The notes: generated by a model not told the origin, from the letters alone. 64,000 bases of DNA from Alishewanella tabrizica (GCF_014652375.1 NZ_BMYR01000008.1:124001-188000); one strand, 5' to 3'. Counted from the stretch's first letter, positions 8,822-18,785 are shown. A program made the numbers and translations.

Positions 8822-10262
8822 GATGTTCACTGTTACTATTGGTGTTACGTTTGCGCTTATAGGTGCGACGACGTTTCGGGCTTTCGACTCCCGCTTTACC
8901 AAGTTGCTGAATCAGTGCCAGTCGATCGCTTTCATCACTGTATTGGAATTGCTCCCACCAACGCGCTAGCTCAAGTAATTCACCACCTTCAGCTGCGGCA
9001 CGCAATACCAAAAAGTCATAAGCACCGCGAAACTTACTTTGTTCCATTAATTTGAACGCGCGGCGGCCTGCACGTTTCGATAGGCGATTTTGTAAAAACC
9101 AAATATCGCGCATGGCTAAACTAAAACGTTTGGGGATCGCAATGGTACGCTGAATATCATCCAAGACTTCCGTCATGGCAATACCAAAGGCGTCGTTTTC
9201 ATTTAAGCCGCTTTCGATTAAGAGCGTTTGCGCCCGAACTTCGACGGGATACCAGAGCATAGCGGCAAAAATAAACGCGGGGGTAACAGGTTTATCTGTC
9301 GCCACCCGTTGATCCGTATCTTGCAGAGCGCGGGTAATCAGTTGAAAGGCTTTACCTTCAGGCTCTTGCTTTAACAGTTTCTCTAATTGAGGCACAAGCT
9401 GTTTTAAAACATTCAGCTCGCGCATGAGCATAAAATTATCAAAACCCTTGCCCGACAGCCACATCTTTACCAGTTCGTCAAACAAGCGGGGTGCCGGAAT
9501 ATTTTTTAACAAGACGGCTAACTGCGGGATATCCGCTGCGCTCTCAGGCGCAATTTGCATATTAAGCTTAGTGGCAAAACGGATGGCTCGGAGCATCCGT
9601 ACCGGATCTTCCCGATAGCGGGTTTCCGGATCGCCAATCAATGCGATCCGACGATCCGCAATGCTTTGAACACCTTGAGCAAAATCGTAGATCGCAAAGT
9701 CTTTAATGGAGTAATACAGCGCATTAACGGTAAAATCGCGCCGCTCAGCGTCTTCTTCAATGGTGCCGTAAACATTATCGCGCAGAATTTGACCATGATC
9801 GCTTAAGCTAGCAATTTTACTGGCGTTTTCGTCTTCCTCTGCACCGCTGTGATGACCACGAAAGGTCGCCACTTCAATCACTTCTCGGCCAAACACCACA
9901 TGAGCCAGCCGAAAGCGACGGCCAATGAGCCGACAATTACGAAATACCTGTTTTACTTCATCTGGTCGAGCGTTGGTTACCACGTCAAAATCTTTTGGCT
10001 TCAAGCCTAATAATAAATCGCGGATACATCCCCCCACTAAATACGCTTCAAACCCTGCGTCTTTTAAGCGATACAATACTTTTAATGCATTGGGGCTAAT
10101 ATCTTTTCGTGAAATAGAATGCTGATCTCTGCCAATAATCTGCATCGGTGGCAATACCGAAGGGGCAGCCGGGCTCGTTGGCTCTACTGGGCGAGTTGGG
10201 GTGGCCGGTATGGCATTCTTTCCGCCTAAGGTGCGGCGGCAAAAATCAATCACGCGCGAAAT
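8814..10262 (-). CDS. pcnB: Poly(A) polymerase I, probable non-AUG start
   Basis: This enzyme adds poly(A) tails to RNA 3' ends and so marks RNAs for decay. The nucleotidyltransferase core has VGGCIRDLLLG and the catalytic Asp pair in KDFDVVTNA, followed by RRDFTVNALYYS and YREDPVRMLRAIRFA. The C-terminus is basic (RRRTYKRKRN), as in E. coli. An ATG exists at 10286 but has no Shine-Dalgarno. A strong AGGAGAG (10271-10277) lies inside that extension, eight nt before an ATT at 10262. E. coli pcnB is known to start at AUU, so I place the start there (482 residues); AUA one codon upstream is also possible. Confidence 0.9.
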   Translation of the reverse strand: MSRVIDFCRRTLGGKNAIPATPTRPVEPTSPAAPSVLPPMQIIGRDQHSISRKDISPNALKVLYRLKDAGFEAYLVGGCIRDLLLGLKPKDFDVVTNARPDEVKQVFRNCRLIGRRFRLAHVVFGREVIEVATFRGHHSGAEEDENASKIASLSDHGQILRDNVYGTIEEDAERRDFTVNALYYSIKDFAIYDFAQGVQSIADRRIALIGDPETRYREDPVRMLRAIRFATKLNMQIAPESAADIPQLAVLLKNIPAPRLFDELVKMWLSGKGFDNFMLMRELNVLKQLVPQLEKLLKQEPEGKAFQLITRALQDTDQRVATDKPVTPAFIFAAMLWYPVEVRAQTLLIESGLNENDAFGIAMTEVLDDIQRTIAIPKRFSLAMRDIWFLQNRLSKRAGRRAFKLMEQSKFRGAYDFLVLRAAAEGGELLELARWWEQFQYSDESDRLALIQQLGKAGVESPKRRRTYKRKRNTNSNSEHHG

Positions 10263-10270
10263 TATGATGT

Positions 10271-10277
10271 CTCTCCT
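10271..10277 (-). promoter_or_regulatory. Ribosome binding site that decides the pcnB start
   Basis: On the minus strand AGGAGAG is followed by ACATCATA and then ATT. It is a strong Shine-Dalgarno with no ATG, GTG or TTG within 5-12 nt, whereas the upstream ATG (10286) has none. The spacing favours ATT (8 nt from AGGAGAG) or ATA (5 nt). Confidence 0.65.
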
Positions 10278-10389
10278 CGATGGCATTGAACAAGCGGCTT
10301 AGCGCCGAAAAAACCGGCGTATCATACCTGACTTTGCAAGAAATGAGAACGAAATGGCGGGTTTTCGCTGATTATACTCTGTGGCGCTT

Positions 10390-11298
10390 TTAGGCAAAAT
10401 CTGGACACGGTATTTCTGGGGTGACTGGAACCCGAGCCAAATCCCATACCGATAGCGCCCAAGCTAAAATATCGGCCACATTTGCGCCAACTAAGGCGGC
10501 AGGGACGGGATGGCCTAATAATGCTAGTACTGCACTTAAGCTGGTGTTGAGCGGCCAGTTTGCTAACGCGGTAGCATGGTTTTGTTTACTGAGTTTTTGA
10601 CCGGGAGCGGTCACGGCTAAAGGCAAATGACCATAGTGTGGTGCGCGCTTACCAAGTAAGTGACATAAATGTTGTTGCCTGGGTGTCATATTTAATAAGT
10701 CTGCTCCACGGATCACTTCAGTAATCTGTTGATCGAGATCATCTACTACCACCGCTAGCTGATAGCTAAATAAACCATCGCGTCGTTTCAAAATATAATC
10801 TTCGCCCGCCAAGGCTGCCGATATAGATTGGCGACCAAAAACGCGATCATCAAATACGGTTTTTACCTCTTGGGCTTTTATTCGCCATGCAAGCGGGGGC
10901 GTGTTAAGTGATAGTGACGCACATGTGCCCGCATACACACCGCCAGTCAAACTAATTTCGCGTCGACTGCATTGGCAACCGTACAGTAACTCGCGTTGTT
11001 GTAGTTCTATCAGAACCTCTTGATAGCGCGCAATACGTTGGCTTTGATAGATAACAGGGCCATCCCAGTGCAGCCCAAATGCGGCTAAGGTATGCATAAT
11101 GGCTGTGTCGGCCCCTATTTGTACCCTTGGTGTGTCAATATCCTCGATACGCAGCAACCATTGCCCCTGTTGGCTTTTAGCTTGTAAATAGCTACCAACC
11201 GCTGCAATGAGCGAACCGAAATGAAGGGGACCTGAGGGGGAGGGGGCGAAACGGCCAATATACTTGGCCGTCTGCGTTTGCGGCGTGTTCAGCACCAC
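10390..11298 (-). CDS. gluQRS: Glutamyl-Q tRNA(Asp) synthetase
   Basis: The 302-residue GluRS paralogue lacks the anticodon-binding domain. It attaches glutamate to the queuosine at position 34 of tRNA(Asp). GRFAPSPSGPLHFGSL carries the class I HIGH-type motif. The zinc site is formed by CQCSRR plus the later YAGTC segment, and KLSKQNHA is the KMSKS equivalent. Start GTG at 11298 (a second GTG follows at once) lies 14 nt after the dksA stop. dksA-gluQRS-pcnB is the usual gammaproteobacterial order, so it is probably co-transcribed with dksA. Confidence 0.95.
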   Translation of the reverse strand: MVLNTPQTQTAKYIGRFAPSPSGPLHFGSLIAAVGSYLQAKSQQGQWLLRIEDIDTPRVQIGADTAIMHTLAAFGLHWDGPVIYQSQRIARYQEVLIELQQRELLYGCQCSRREISLTGGVYAGTCASLSLNTPPLAWRIKAQEVKTVFDDRVFGRQSISAALAGEDYILKRRDGLFSYQLAVVVDDLDQQITEVIRGADLLNMTPRQQHLCHLLGKRAPHYGHLPLAVTAPGQKLSKQNHATALANWPLNTSLSAVLALLGHPVPAALVGANVADILAWALSVWDLARVPVTPEIPCPDFA

Positions 11299-11312
11299 GC
11301 GAACCGTTCGGA

Positions 11313-11762
11313 TTAACCGCCCAGTTGTTTTTCTTTAATTTCGGCCAGTGTTTTACAATCAATACACTGATCGGCTGTTGGGCGCGCTTCTAAACGTTTG
11401 ATACCGATTTCAATACCGCAGGTATCACAGTAACCGAAATCTTCGTTTTCGATTTTTTGTAACGTTTTTTCAATTTTTTTCAGCAATTTACGTTCGCGAT
11501 CGCGCGCACGTAACTCTAAGCTGAACTCTTCTTCCTGAGCCGCTCTATCTACCGGATCGGGGAAGTTTGCCGCTTCATCGGCCATGTGAGTTTTGGTACG
11601 GTCAACTTCTTCCCGTAACTGTTGGCGCCAGGCGTCGAGAATTTTTCTGAAATGCTCCAACTGCTTCGGGTTCATATACTCTTCCCCGACAGCTGCCTGA
11701 TAAGGTACTACGCCAGCCAGCGCGAGCAACCCTAAGGATTTATTGTTATTGCCTTCTGGCAT
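11313..11762 (-). CDS. dksA: RNA polymerase-binding transcription factor DksA
   Basis: The 149-residue protein binds in the secondary channel of RNA polymerase and, with ppGpp, adjusts rRNA and amino-acid promoters. A long coiled coil (about 35-105) carries the acidic tip ([11 protein letters not shown]). The C-terminal zinc finger has the four expected cysteines (CDTC...CIDC, about 112-136). The start at ATG 11762 is supported by AGGAGAG eight nt upstream and gives the family length; the longer frame to 11885 is rejected. The N-terminal 30 residues, up to the second Met, are typical for DksA. Confidence 0.97.
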   Translation of the reverse strand: MPEGNNNKSLGLLALAGVVPYQAAVGEEYMNPKQLEHFRKILDAWRQQLREEVDRTKTHMADEAANFPDPVDRAAQEEEFSLELRARDRERKLLKKIEKTLQKIENEDFGYCDTCGIEIGIKRLEARPTADQCIDCKTLAEIKEKQLGG

Positions 11763-12049
11763 GATTCTCTCCTGTACAATCCCACCAAGCAAAAAGATGG
11801 CGGCTATAGATAGCAGAATATCACCGCTACCGCAATCACTAATAAAAAACCGCGGAAGTATAGCGGCTGGCAATCCTGCCGTCACTTAATTTCGGCTGAA
11901 TCTTGCTGACTTTTGGTCTGAAGGTCGATTATTTTACGCTAACCGTCACAAATCTTTGGTTTTGTCGCGCCAAGTGGACGGCTGCCTTATGCTACACTGT
12001 CGGAAAAGCCTTAAGATGGCTTAGTTAACGTTTACTATTGGAGCTTGTA

Positions 12050-13357
12050 ATGAATTCGATCCCTGCCGTAATACAGATTTTTATACAGCCGCAACCCGCT
12101 CCTGAACAATTTGGTACCGGTGCACTGGTTTCACCACACAGCGCAGGGTATCAAATACATATTAAAGCAGGCAATGAAGTAAGAATGGTGCAAAAAGCGG
12201 CACGGCTGCTCGATAATTTGGGCTTATCACAAGTACAACTGGCGGGTGAATGGCCAGAAGAGTGGCAATGGGCTTTTTATCAAGGTTTTGTAAATGCTAA
12301 ACGCCTTACAGGAGTGTTTTTTTGCGGTGATGCGTTAACGGTGCAAAGGCTAACACAACGTGAACACTGTTATCGTTTTGCCAAACACTTGGTGAATAAA
12401 ACACCCGAGCAATTATCACCGCAATTATTAGCAGAAGAGGCTGCGGCATTTATTTCGGCAACCGCGGGGGCAAACCAGGTAACGTATCGCATCATCAGTG
12501 GTGAACAGCTGGTTACGGAAGGTTGGCAGGGTATTTACCAGGTTGGCCGCGGTAGCGTTAGAGCGCCAGCCATGTTAGAACTCGACTTTAACCCAACGGG
12601 CAATCCTGAGGCGCCTGTAGCGGCTGCGTTGGTGGGGAAAGGCATTACTTTTGACAGTGGTGGCTACTCTATTAAGGCCACCGAAGGGATGCTGACCATG
12701 AAATGCGATATGGGTGGCGCGGCGACGGTAACGGCCGCATTAGCCTTGGCAATTCTGCAAGGGTTAACGCAGCGAGTAAAACTTATTTTATGTTGCGCAG
12801 AAAACTTAATTAGCGGTCATGCCTATAAATTGGGCGATATTATTACCTATAAAAATGGCACAACGGTTGAGATTGTGAATACCGATGCAGAAGGGCGTTT
12901 AGTCTTGGCGGATGGTTTGCAACTGGCCTGCGACAGTGGCGCAGCGTTAATTATTGATGCCGCAACCCTCACGGGCGCCGCCGTAACGGCCGTTGGGGCG
13001 GAGTATAATGCGCTGTTTGCGTTAGATAAGGCGTTGGCTAAACGTGCGCTGGATTACGCAGAACAACAACAAGAATTAACGTGGCAACTGCCTTTAGAAA
13101 AATGGCACCAACAGCAATGTCCCTCGCCCTATGCCGATACGGCCAATAGCCGGCCGGTTAAAGGCGGCGGTGCGGGGGGGGCCAGTAATGCTGCAGGGTT
13201 TTTAAGTCGCTTTGTGGCAAACGAAGGGCAGGGATGGTTACACTTTGATTTAGCCGCGGCCTTTAACGGCACGGCGAATGCCTATTGGGCAGCGGGCGCC
13301 ACTGGGCAAGGGATTAGAACGATCGCCAGTATATTATTACATGAAGTAAACGCCTAA
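12050..13357 (+). CDS. pepB: Aminopeptidase B (M17 leucyl aminopeptidase family)
   Basis: The 435-residue cytosolic metallo-aminopeptidase trims N-terminal residues from peptides. The catalytic C-domain has GKGITFDSGGYSIK and MKCDMGGAATV, which hold metal ligands, and the M17 signature NTDAEGRLVLADG. The overall length is close to E. coli PepB (427), shorter than PepA, hence the PepB call. Start ATG at 12050 has TTGGAG seven nt upstream, which is better than the TTG at 12038. It is divergent from dksA. Confidence 0.85.
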   Translation: MNSIPAVIQIFIQPQPAPEQFGTGALVSPHSAGYQIHIKAGNEVRMVQKAARLLDNLGLSQVQLAGEWPEEWQWAFYQGFVNAKRLTGVFFCGDALTVQRLTQREHCYRFAKHLVNKTPEQLSPQLLAEEAAAFISATAGANQVTYRIISGEQLVTEGWQGIYQVGRGSVRAPAMLELDFNPTGNPEAPVAAALVGKGITFDSGGYSIKATEGMLTMKCDMGGAATVTAALALAILQGLTQRVKLILCCAENLISGHAYKLGDIITYKNGTTVEIVNTDAEGRLVLADGLQLACDSGAALIIDAATLTGAAVTAVGAEYNALFALDKALAKRALDYAEQQQELTWQLPLEKWHQQQCPSPYADTANSRPVKGGGAGGASNAAGFLSRFVANEGQGWLHFDLAAAFNGTANAYWAAGATGQGIRTIASILLHEVNA

Positions 13358-13394
13358 CGTCTGAGTGAATTTCATCAGCGGTTTCTTGCCGCTG

Positions 13395-15869
13395 ATGCCG
13401 TTGAGTACAAAAGCAGTGTTACCAATAATCGAAATTTTACCCCGGCTTTGTCAGATGTTGCATCAGGTGCCCCGCGTGGTGTTAGCGGCTCCACCTGGGG
13501 CAGGTAAATCAACCTATTTGCCGCTTTATCTACTGCAACAGCCCAGCTTTATGGGTAAGCGTATTGTGATGCTAGAACCTCGGCGCTTGGCTGCTAAAGC
13601 CATAGCAGCATACTTGGCTGAGCAGTTAGGCGAAACAATTGGGCAAACCGTGGGGTATCAAATTCGGCAGGAGCGTCAAGACAGCGCTAACACCCGTTTA
13701 TTAATTGTTACTGAGGGTATTCTCACGCGTAAGATCCAGCAGGATCCTGAATTATCCTCTATCGATTTGCTTATTTTTGATGAATTTCACGAACGATCCT
13801 TGCATGCTGATTTAGGCTTAGCACTTGCCTTAGAAGTCCAGCAATTAAATGAACGATTAAAAATTTTAGTGATGTCGGCTACCCTAGACACCAGTGCGCT
13901 TGCTCAATATTTACAAGCACCGGTATTACACAGTGAAGGCCGTAGTTACCCCGTAACGATTAAGTACCAACCGCTGAGTAAAGACCCGATAGCCATACAA
14001 TGCGCTAGACAAGCGTTGCTGGCATATGAACAGCATCAAAGCAGTGTATTGGTGTTTTTGCCCGGGCAAGCCGAGATTTCACAAGCTGCAGACTGGTTGC
14101 AATCGCAAGCCCTCCCTGCCAGCGTAAAGGTGTTGGCGTTAGTGGGTAGTATGAGTATTGCGGCGCAGCAAGCCGCAATTGTTGCGCCTGCGCCAGGTGC
14201 GTATAAAATCGTGCTAGCGACCAATTTAGCTGAAACCAGTTTAACCATTGAAGGGATTAATGTTGTTGTCGACAGTGGGCAAGCGCGTCGGGCCAGTTAT
14301 CAAGCCCGTTCGGGTATCAGTCGTTTAGAAACCATTGCGATTAGCCAAGCTGCCGCAACGCAACGGGCAGGACGAGCGGGGCGACTGGCCGCAGGATACT
14401 GTTATCGTTTAGACAGCGCGGAGCAATGGCAACGCCGTCCAGCGTTTGAGCCGGCAGAAATAACCTTAGCGGAACTTACGGCACTCAGAGTGGAGATTGC
14501 CGTATGGGGCTGTCAACCTGAAGATTTAGCCTGGCTAACCACACCCTCATCCACTAACTTGGCCGCAGCTACCGCCTTATTACAGCAATTACAGGTATTA
14601 GATCTTCAAGGGCAAATAACCGCCTACGGTCGCGTGCTTTACGCATACGGCACGGATATCCGCTTAGCCAGCATGCTAGAACATGCCAAGACGCTGCAAC
14701 AGCAGCAAGCGGGTATTGGCTGGCTAGCGAGTTTATTGGCAGCCTTGTTAGAAGAGGGACGTATCTCGCCAGACGATCTTTACGGACAATTACAGCAATT
14801 GCACGCCCGACATCCGCGTTATAGTCGCCAGTATCAGCAGGCGCTACAACTGGCGAAGCGGCTTAACTGTCAGCCAAGTGCCACCTTGCCAGTAGAGCAG
14901 GTTCCGGCGTTGTTATTGCGAGCTTATCCAGATCGATTGGCACAACGTCGAGGGCAAGGGTATTTATTAGCCAATGGCGCTGGTGCACAATTAGGTGCCG
15001 ATCATGCTTTACAGCAACAGCCCTATATCATTGCCGTTACGCTGCAACAGGTTCAACAGCAAAATCGTATCCAATTGGCCATCGCCATTGACTTGGACGC
15101 TATTTTGACAAGCTGGCATGCGTTACCCTGGCAAACAAGCACCGGCTGGGATGATAAGTTAGCTGGATTTTATAGCGAGCAACAACGCCAATTTGGTCAG
15201 TTAGTGTTGCAACGTCGCCCTGCGCCATTGCAGTTAACGGCGCAGCAAAAACAACACGCTTGGTTAGCCCATATTGCTAAACATGGGCTAGCGCTGTTGC
15301 CTTTCACTGCCACATGTTGGCAACTACAACAACGTGTGGCGTTGTTGCATGCTAACCAATTTACGGATTTTCCTGATCTTAGTGATAGCGCTTTACTGGC
15401 AAATCTGGAAAACTGGTTAGGTCCCTATCTGGCCGATGTGCACAAAGCCAGCCAATTAGCACAATTACCACTTTATGATTTACTCTGGCAGCAGTTAAGT
15501 TTTCAACAGCAGCAGCAGGTAAAGCAGTTATTACCTGAGACATGGCAAGCGCCAACGGGAAGCAACGTACAGATTGATTACAGTTTACCAGGCGGCCCTA
15601 GGTTTTCAGTGCGGGTTCAGGAAATGTATGGTCAACTGACGTCGCCAAGTGTATTGAACGGCCAGTTACCTCTTACCGTGACGTTATTATCGCCCGGACG
15701 CCAACCTTTACAGATTACCCGTGATTTAGCCAGTTTTTGGCAACAGAGTTGGCAAGATGTAAAAAAAGAAATGAAAGGGCGCTATCCTAAACACTTTTGG
15801 CCGGATGATCCGGCACAAGCGCGCCCTACAACAAAAACAAAAAAAGCGATGGGTTATGAGCCGAAGTAA
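13395..15869 (+). CDS. hrpB: ATP-dependent helicase HrpB
   Basis: The 824-residue DEAH/RHA-family helicase has a cellular role that is not well defined in bacteria. APPGAGKSTYLP is Walker A, DEFHERS is the DExH motif, MSATLD is motif III and QRAGRAGRLAAG is motif VI. The long C-terminal region with the HrpB-specific domain follows (about 500-820). I chose ATG 13395 because the following residues align with the usual HrpB N-terminus; GTG at 13365 is the alternative. Neither has a clear Shine-Dalgarno. It overlaps mrcB by 14 nt, and hrpB-mrcB adjacency is conserved in enterobacteria. Confidence 0.93.
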   Translation: MPLSTKAVLPIIEILPRLCQMLHQVPRVVLAAPPGAGKSTYLPLYLLQQPSFMGKRIVMLEPRRLAAKAIAAYLAEQLGETIGQTVGYQIRQERQDSANTRLLIVTEGILTRKIQQDPELSSIDLLIFDEFHERSLHADLGLALALEVQQLNERLKILVMSATLDTSALAQYLQAPVLHSEGRSYPVTIKYQPLSKDPIAIQCARQALLAYEQHQSSVLVFLPGQAEISQAADWLQSQALPASVKVLALVGSMSIAAQQAAIVAPAPGAYKIVLATNLAETSLTIEGINVVVDSGQARRASYQARSGISRLETIAISQAAATQRAGRAGRLAAGYCYRLDSAEQWQRRPAFEPAEITLAELTALRVEIAVWGCQPEDLAWLTTPSSTNLAAATALLQQLQVLDLQGQITAYGRVLYAYGTDIRLASMLEHAKTLQQQQAGIGWLASLLAALLEEGRISPDDLYGQLQQLHARHPRYSRQYQQALQLAKRLNCQPSATLPVEQVPALLLRAYPDRLAQRRGQGYLLANGAGAQLGADHALQQQPYIIAVTLQQVQQQNRIQLAIAIDLDAILTSWHALPWQTSTGWDDKLAGFYSEQQRQFGQLVLQRRPAPLQLTAQQKQHAWLAHIAKHGLALLPFTATCWQLQQRVALLHANQFTDFPDLSDSALLANLENWLGPYLADVHKASQLAQLPLYDLLWQQLSFQQQQQVKQLLPETWQAPTGSNVQIDYSLPGGPRFSVRVQEMYGQLTSPSVLNGQLPLTVTLLSPGRQPLQITRDLASFWQQSWQDVKKEMKGRYPKHFWPDDPAQARPTTKTKKAMGYEPK

Positions 15870-18096
15870 AAAGAAATCGATAAAATCCAGTCGTCCAGGT
15901 CGGTGGTGGCGCAAGGTATGGGTGACAGGATTAAAATTGGCATTCGTGATATTGCTGGTATTAGTCATCTATTTTATTTACTTAGACAGTAAAATCACCA
16001 GTACGTTTTCTGGCCAGAAATGGCAGGTTCCGGCACAAATTTATGGTCGTAGTTTAGCGCTGTATCCGGGTAAATACTTAACCCAAGCTCACTTAATTCA
16101 AGAGTTAGAGCAACTTCAGTATCGGCGCAGCCAAGACGTTACTGGACCGGGTCAATTTAGCGTTAAAGGCGGCAGTGTTAGTATTTTTCGTCGTAGTTTT
16201 ACTTACGTCAATGGCGAACAAATCGCTGAGCGTTTTAATGTTGAGTTTAATCGTACTGGGATTAGCCGCATTGTGCAGCAAGGGCAGAGCCTAACGTTTG
16301 CACAGTTAGAACCGCAGTTAATTGAGCATTTAGTCTCGCCGCATCAAGAAGATCGAGAGCTCGTAAGGTTAGATTTAGTGCCTACCTTGCTAAAAGAGAC
16401 GTTATTATTGGTTGAAGATCGGGAATTTTATCAGCATCGTGGAGTTTCTCCTTTATCGGTATTACGCGCGTTTTGGGTCAATTTAACGGCTGGGCGCACC
16501 GTGCAGGGGGGATCAACGTTAACGCAGCAACTCGCAAAAAACATGTACCTTACCCATGATCGTACCCTATGGCGGAAAATCAATGAGGCGTTTATTGCCT
16601 TAGTATTAGATTATCGCTTTAGCAAAGATCAAATTTTAGAAGCCTACTTAAATGAAATTTATTTGGGGCAAAATCATGCCACAGCGGTGCATGGCTTTGG
16701 TTTAGCCAGCCGTTTTTACTTTGGTAAACCGCTGACGGAATTATCTGCCGATCAATATGCGTTATTAATAGGGGTGGTTAAGGGACCGGGTTACTATGAT
16801 CCGCGGCGTTTTCCGGAGCGGGCACAGCGGCGACGCGATTTAGTGTTGCGGTTGATGTTTGAACAAGAGCTGATAAACGACGCGGCTTATCAACAAGCTC
16901 TCGCAAAACCGATTAAACTTGTTGCACGTGGCCAGTATCTTAATGCCAGTTTTCCCGCTTACATGGATGCCGTAAAACGCGAGTTACGCCAATTGGCACT
17001 TGATCCCAGCTTAACGCATAGTGGCATTAAGGTATTCACTTATCTTGATCCTATGGCGCAAACGCAAGCAGAACGAACCGTATCGCAGCTCGTGCCTGAG
17101 ATGAATAAAGATTTAGAAGCCGCGATGTTGGTGGTAGATTACCAAGAAGCAGCCGTTCAGGCGTTAGTGGGGGGGAAAACCGCCGGCTATGCAGGGTTCA
17201 ACCGGGCCTTAGAGGCCAAGAGACCTATCGGTAGCTTGATTAAGCCTGCCATATTTCTAGAGGCCTTAGCGCAGCGCGGTCGTTTTACGTTGGGGACCTT
17301 ACTCGATGATAGTCCATTAAGCCTTCGTAATAATAATCAAGACTGGCAGCCGCAAAATTTTGATAAACGTTTTCGCGGGCAAGTGTCGTTAATGCGGGTG
17401 CTAGCGGATTCTCTCAATGTACCGACAGTGCGGTTAGGCTTACAATTGGGCATGCCGAAAATACAAGATGCGCTCCAGCGTTTAGGACTTGAACGTCGAG
17501 TCACACTGTACCCCTCTGCGTTATTAGGGGCAGTAGATTTATCCCCTTATGAATTGACACAACTGTATCAAACGTTGGCTAACAATGGCGTACACCAATC
17601 ATTAGCAACCGTGCAGGCGGTCACCGATCAATATGGTGCTGTGGTGTATCAACGTAATAGTCCAAAAACTGTACGCTACGCCGCCGAGGATGTTTATTTA
17701 TTGCATTATGCCATGATTGAATCGACTTTAACGGGTACCGCACAATCGCTCGCCCGCACTTGGCCACAGCCAACCTTTGCGGGCAAAACCGGTACCTCAA
17801 GTGATTATCGGGACAGTTGGTTTGCTGGCTTTGATCAGGATACGTTAGTCACAGTATGGTTGGGGCGTGATGATAACCAAAGTACCGGCCTGACTGGGGG
17901 TACGGGGGCCTTAAGAGTTTTTGCGGATTATTTTCGGCAAAAGGGTAAGCATAATTTGATTCGTTACATGCCTGACAATGTTGAGTGGCAGCGCTTTTCG
18001 ACCAATAGTGGTTTGCCGGTACCGGAATACTGCCCTAATAGTTGGCTGCTGCCAGCACATAAAAACAGTATTTTAAGTATGGCGGCGTGTGATTAA
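15856..18096 (+). CDS. mrcB: Penicillin-binding protein 1B (bifunctional transglycosylase/transpeptidase)
   Basis: The 746-residue bifunctional murein synthase is anchored in the inner membrane by one helix (about 26-45) after a basic cytoplasmic tail (SRSKKKSIKSSRPGR). A UB2H-like region (about 60-160) would bind the LpoB activator in E. coli. GT51 has the catalytic Glu (EDREFYQHRG, Glu187) and GGSTLTQQLAKN. The transpeptidase has Ser460 in SLIK, SLN and KTGTSSDYRDSWFAGF. Start ATG 15856 lies inside the hrpB 3' end; the longer frame from 15805 is rejected. Confidence 0.96.
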   Translation: MSRSKKKSIKSSRPGRWWRKVWVTGLKLAFVILLVLVIYFIYLDSKITSTFSGQKWQVPAQIYGRSLALYPGKYLTQAHLIQELEQLQYRRSQDVTGPGQFSVKGGSVSIFRRSFTYVNGEQIAERFNVEFNRTGISRIVQQGQSLTFAQLEPQLIEHLVSPHQEDRELVRLDLVPTLLKETLLLVEDREFYQHRGVSPLSVLRAFWVNLTAGRTVQGGSTLTQQLAKNMYLTHDRTLWRKINEAFIALVLDYRFSKDQILEAYLNEIYLGQNHATAVHGFGLASRFYFGKPLTELSADQYALLIGVVKGPGYYDPRRFPERAQRRRDLVLRLMFEQELINDAAYQQALAKPIKLVARGQYLNASFPAYMDAVKRELRQLALDPSLTHSGIKVFTYLDPMAQTQAERTVSQLVPEMNKDLEAAMLVVDYQEAAVQALVGGKTAGYAGFNRALEAKRPIGSLIKPAIFLEALAQRGRFTLGTLLDDSPLSLRNNNQDWQPQNFDKRFRGQVSLMRVLADSLNVPTVRLGLQLGMPKIQDALQRLGLERRVTLYPSALLGAVDLSPYELTQLYQTLANNGVHQSLATVQAVTDQYGAVVYQRNSPKTVRYAAEDVYLLHYAMIESTLTGTAQSLARTWPQPTFAGKTGTSSDYRDSWFAGFDQDTLVTVWLGRDDNQSTGLTGGTGALRVFADYFRQKGKHNLIRYMPDNVEWQRFSTNSGLPVPEYCPNSWLLPAHKNSILSMAACD

Positions 18097-18122
18097 GGCG
18101 TTGGTTTTTATAAAAAGGTGAC

Positions 18123-18710
18123 ATGATGACGGATCTGTGCCGTTGTGGCTGGCTTGACATGACTAAACCGGATTATGTTGCATACCATGATACCGAGTGG
18201 GGAGTACCGGTTTACGATGATCAGCGTTTATTTGAGTGTTTAACCCTTGAAGCCGCGCAAGCGGGATTAAGCTGGTATACGGTGCTTAAAAAACGTGAGC
18301 AGTATCGTATCGCATTTGCGGGGTTTGATCCGGTAAAGGTTGCAAGCTTTGATGCGACAAAAGTCGCTGAATTATGTCAAAATCCGGGGATAATTCGTCA
18401 TCGCTTAAAAATAGCTGCGGCCATCAATAATGCCGCCCGTTTTTTAGAAGTCCAAGCTGAATTTGGCAGTTTTAGTGCTTATCTATGGCGTTTTGTGAAC
18501 GGTTCTGTGCAAGTGAATAGCATTAACAGTGTTGCAGATTATCGGGCAACGAGTCCGGAATCGGATGCGTTGAGTAAAGATTTAAAGAAACGGGGTTTTA
18601 CGTTTGTAGGCTCTACAATTATGTATGCCTATATGCAGGCGGTTGGGATGGTCAATGATCATCATAATGCCTGCTTTCGTAAAACGGCTGTAATCGCCAA
18701 AGCACCCTAA
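18123..18710 (+). CDS. tag: DNA-3-methyladenine glycosylase I
   Basis: The 195-residue base-excision repair enzyme removes 3-methyladenine from alkylated DNA. CRCGW at the N-terminus and HHNACF at the C-terminus supply the Cys/His zinc ligands typical of Tag. YHDTEWGVPVYDDQ and LEAAQAGLSWYTVLKKRE line the base pocket. Two adjacent ATGs (18123 and 18126) could start it. It is 26 nt after mrcB on the same strand, so it may be read through from that gene. It converges on hemL. Confidence 0.95.
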   Translation: MMTDLCRCGWLDMTKPDYVAYHDTEWGVPVYDDQRLFECLTLEAAQAGLSWYTVLKKREQYRIAFAGFDPVKVASFDATKVAELCQNPGIIRHRLKIAAAINNAARFLEVQAEFGSFSAYLWRFVNGSVQVNSINSVADYRATSPESDALSKDLKKRGFTFVGSTIMYAYMQAVGMVNDHHNACFRKTAVIAKAP

Positions 18711-18750
18711 CTGCATTTTCACACGGTATACGCGAAACATGCAGTTAGGT
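18707..18750. repeat. Inverted repeat between tag and hemL
   Basis: CCTAACTGCA (18707-18716, covering the tag stop codon) and TGCAGTTAGG (18741-18750) are perfect inverted 10-bp arms. A TTTC/GAAA pairing inside extends the stem. It sits between convergent genes. No T-run follows on either strand, so it may be a weak or Rho-linked terminator, or an mRNA 3'-end stabiliser. Confidence 0.5.
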
Positions 18751-18785
18751 GTAACAGGGGGGTTAAGTGCTCGGAATACGTGCGC

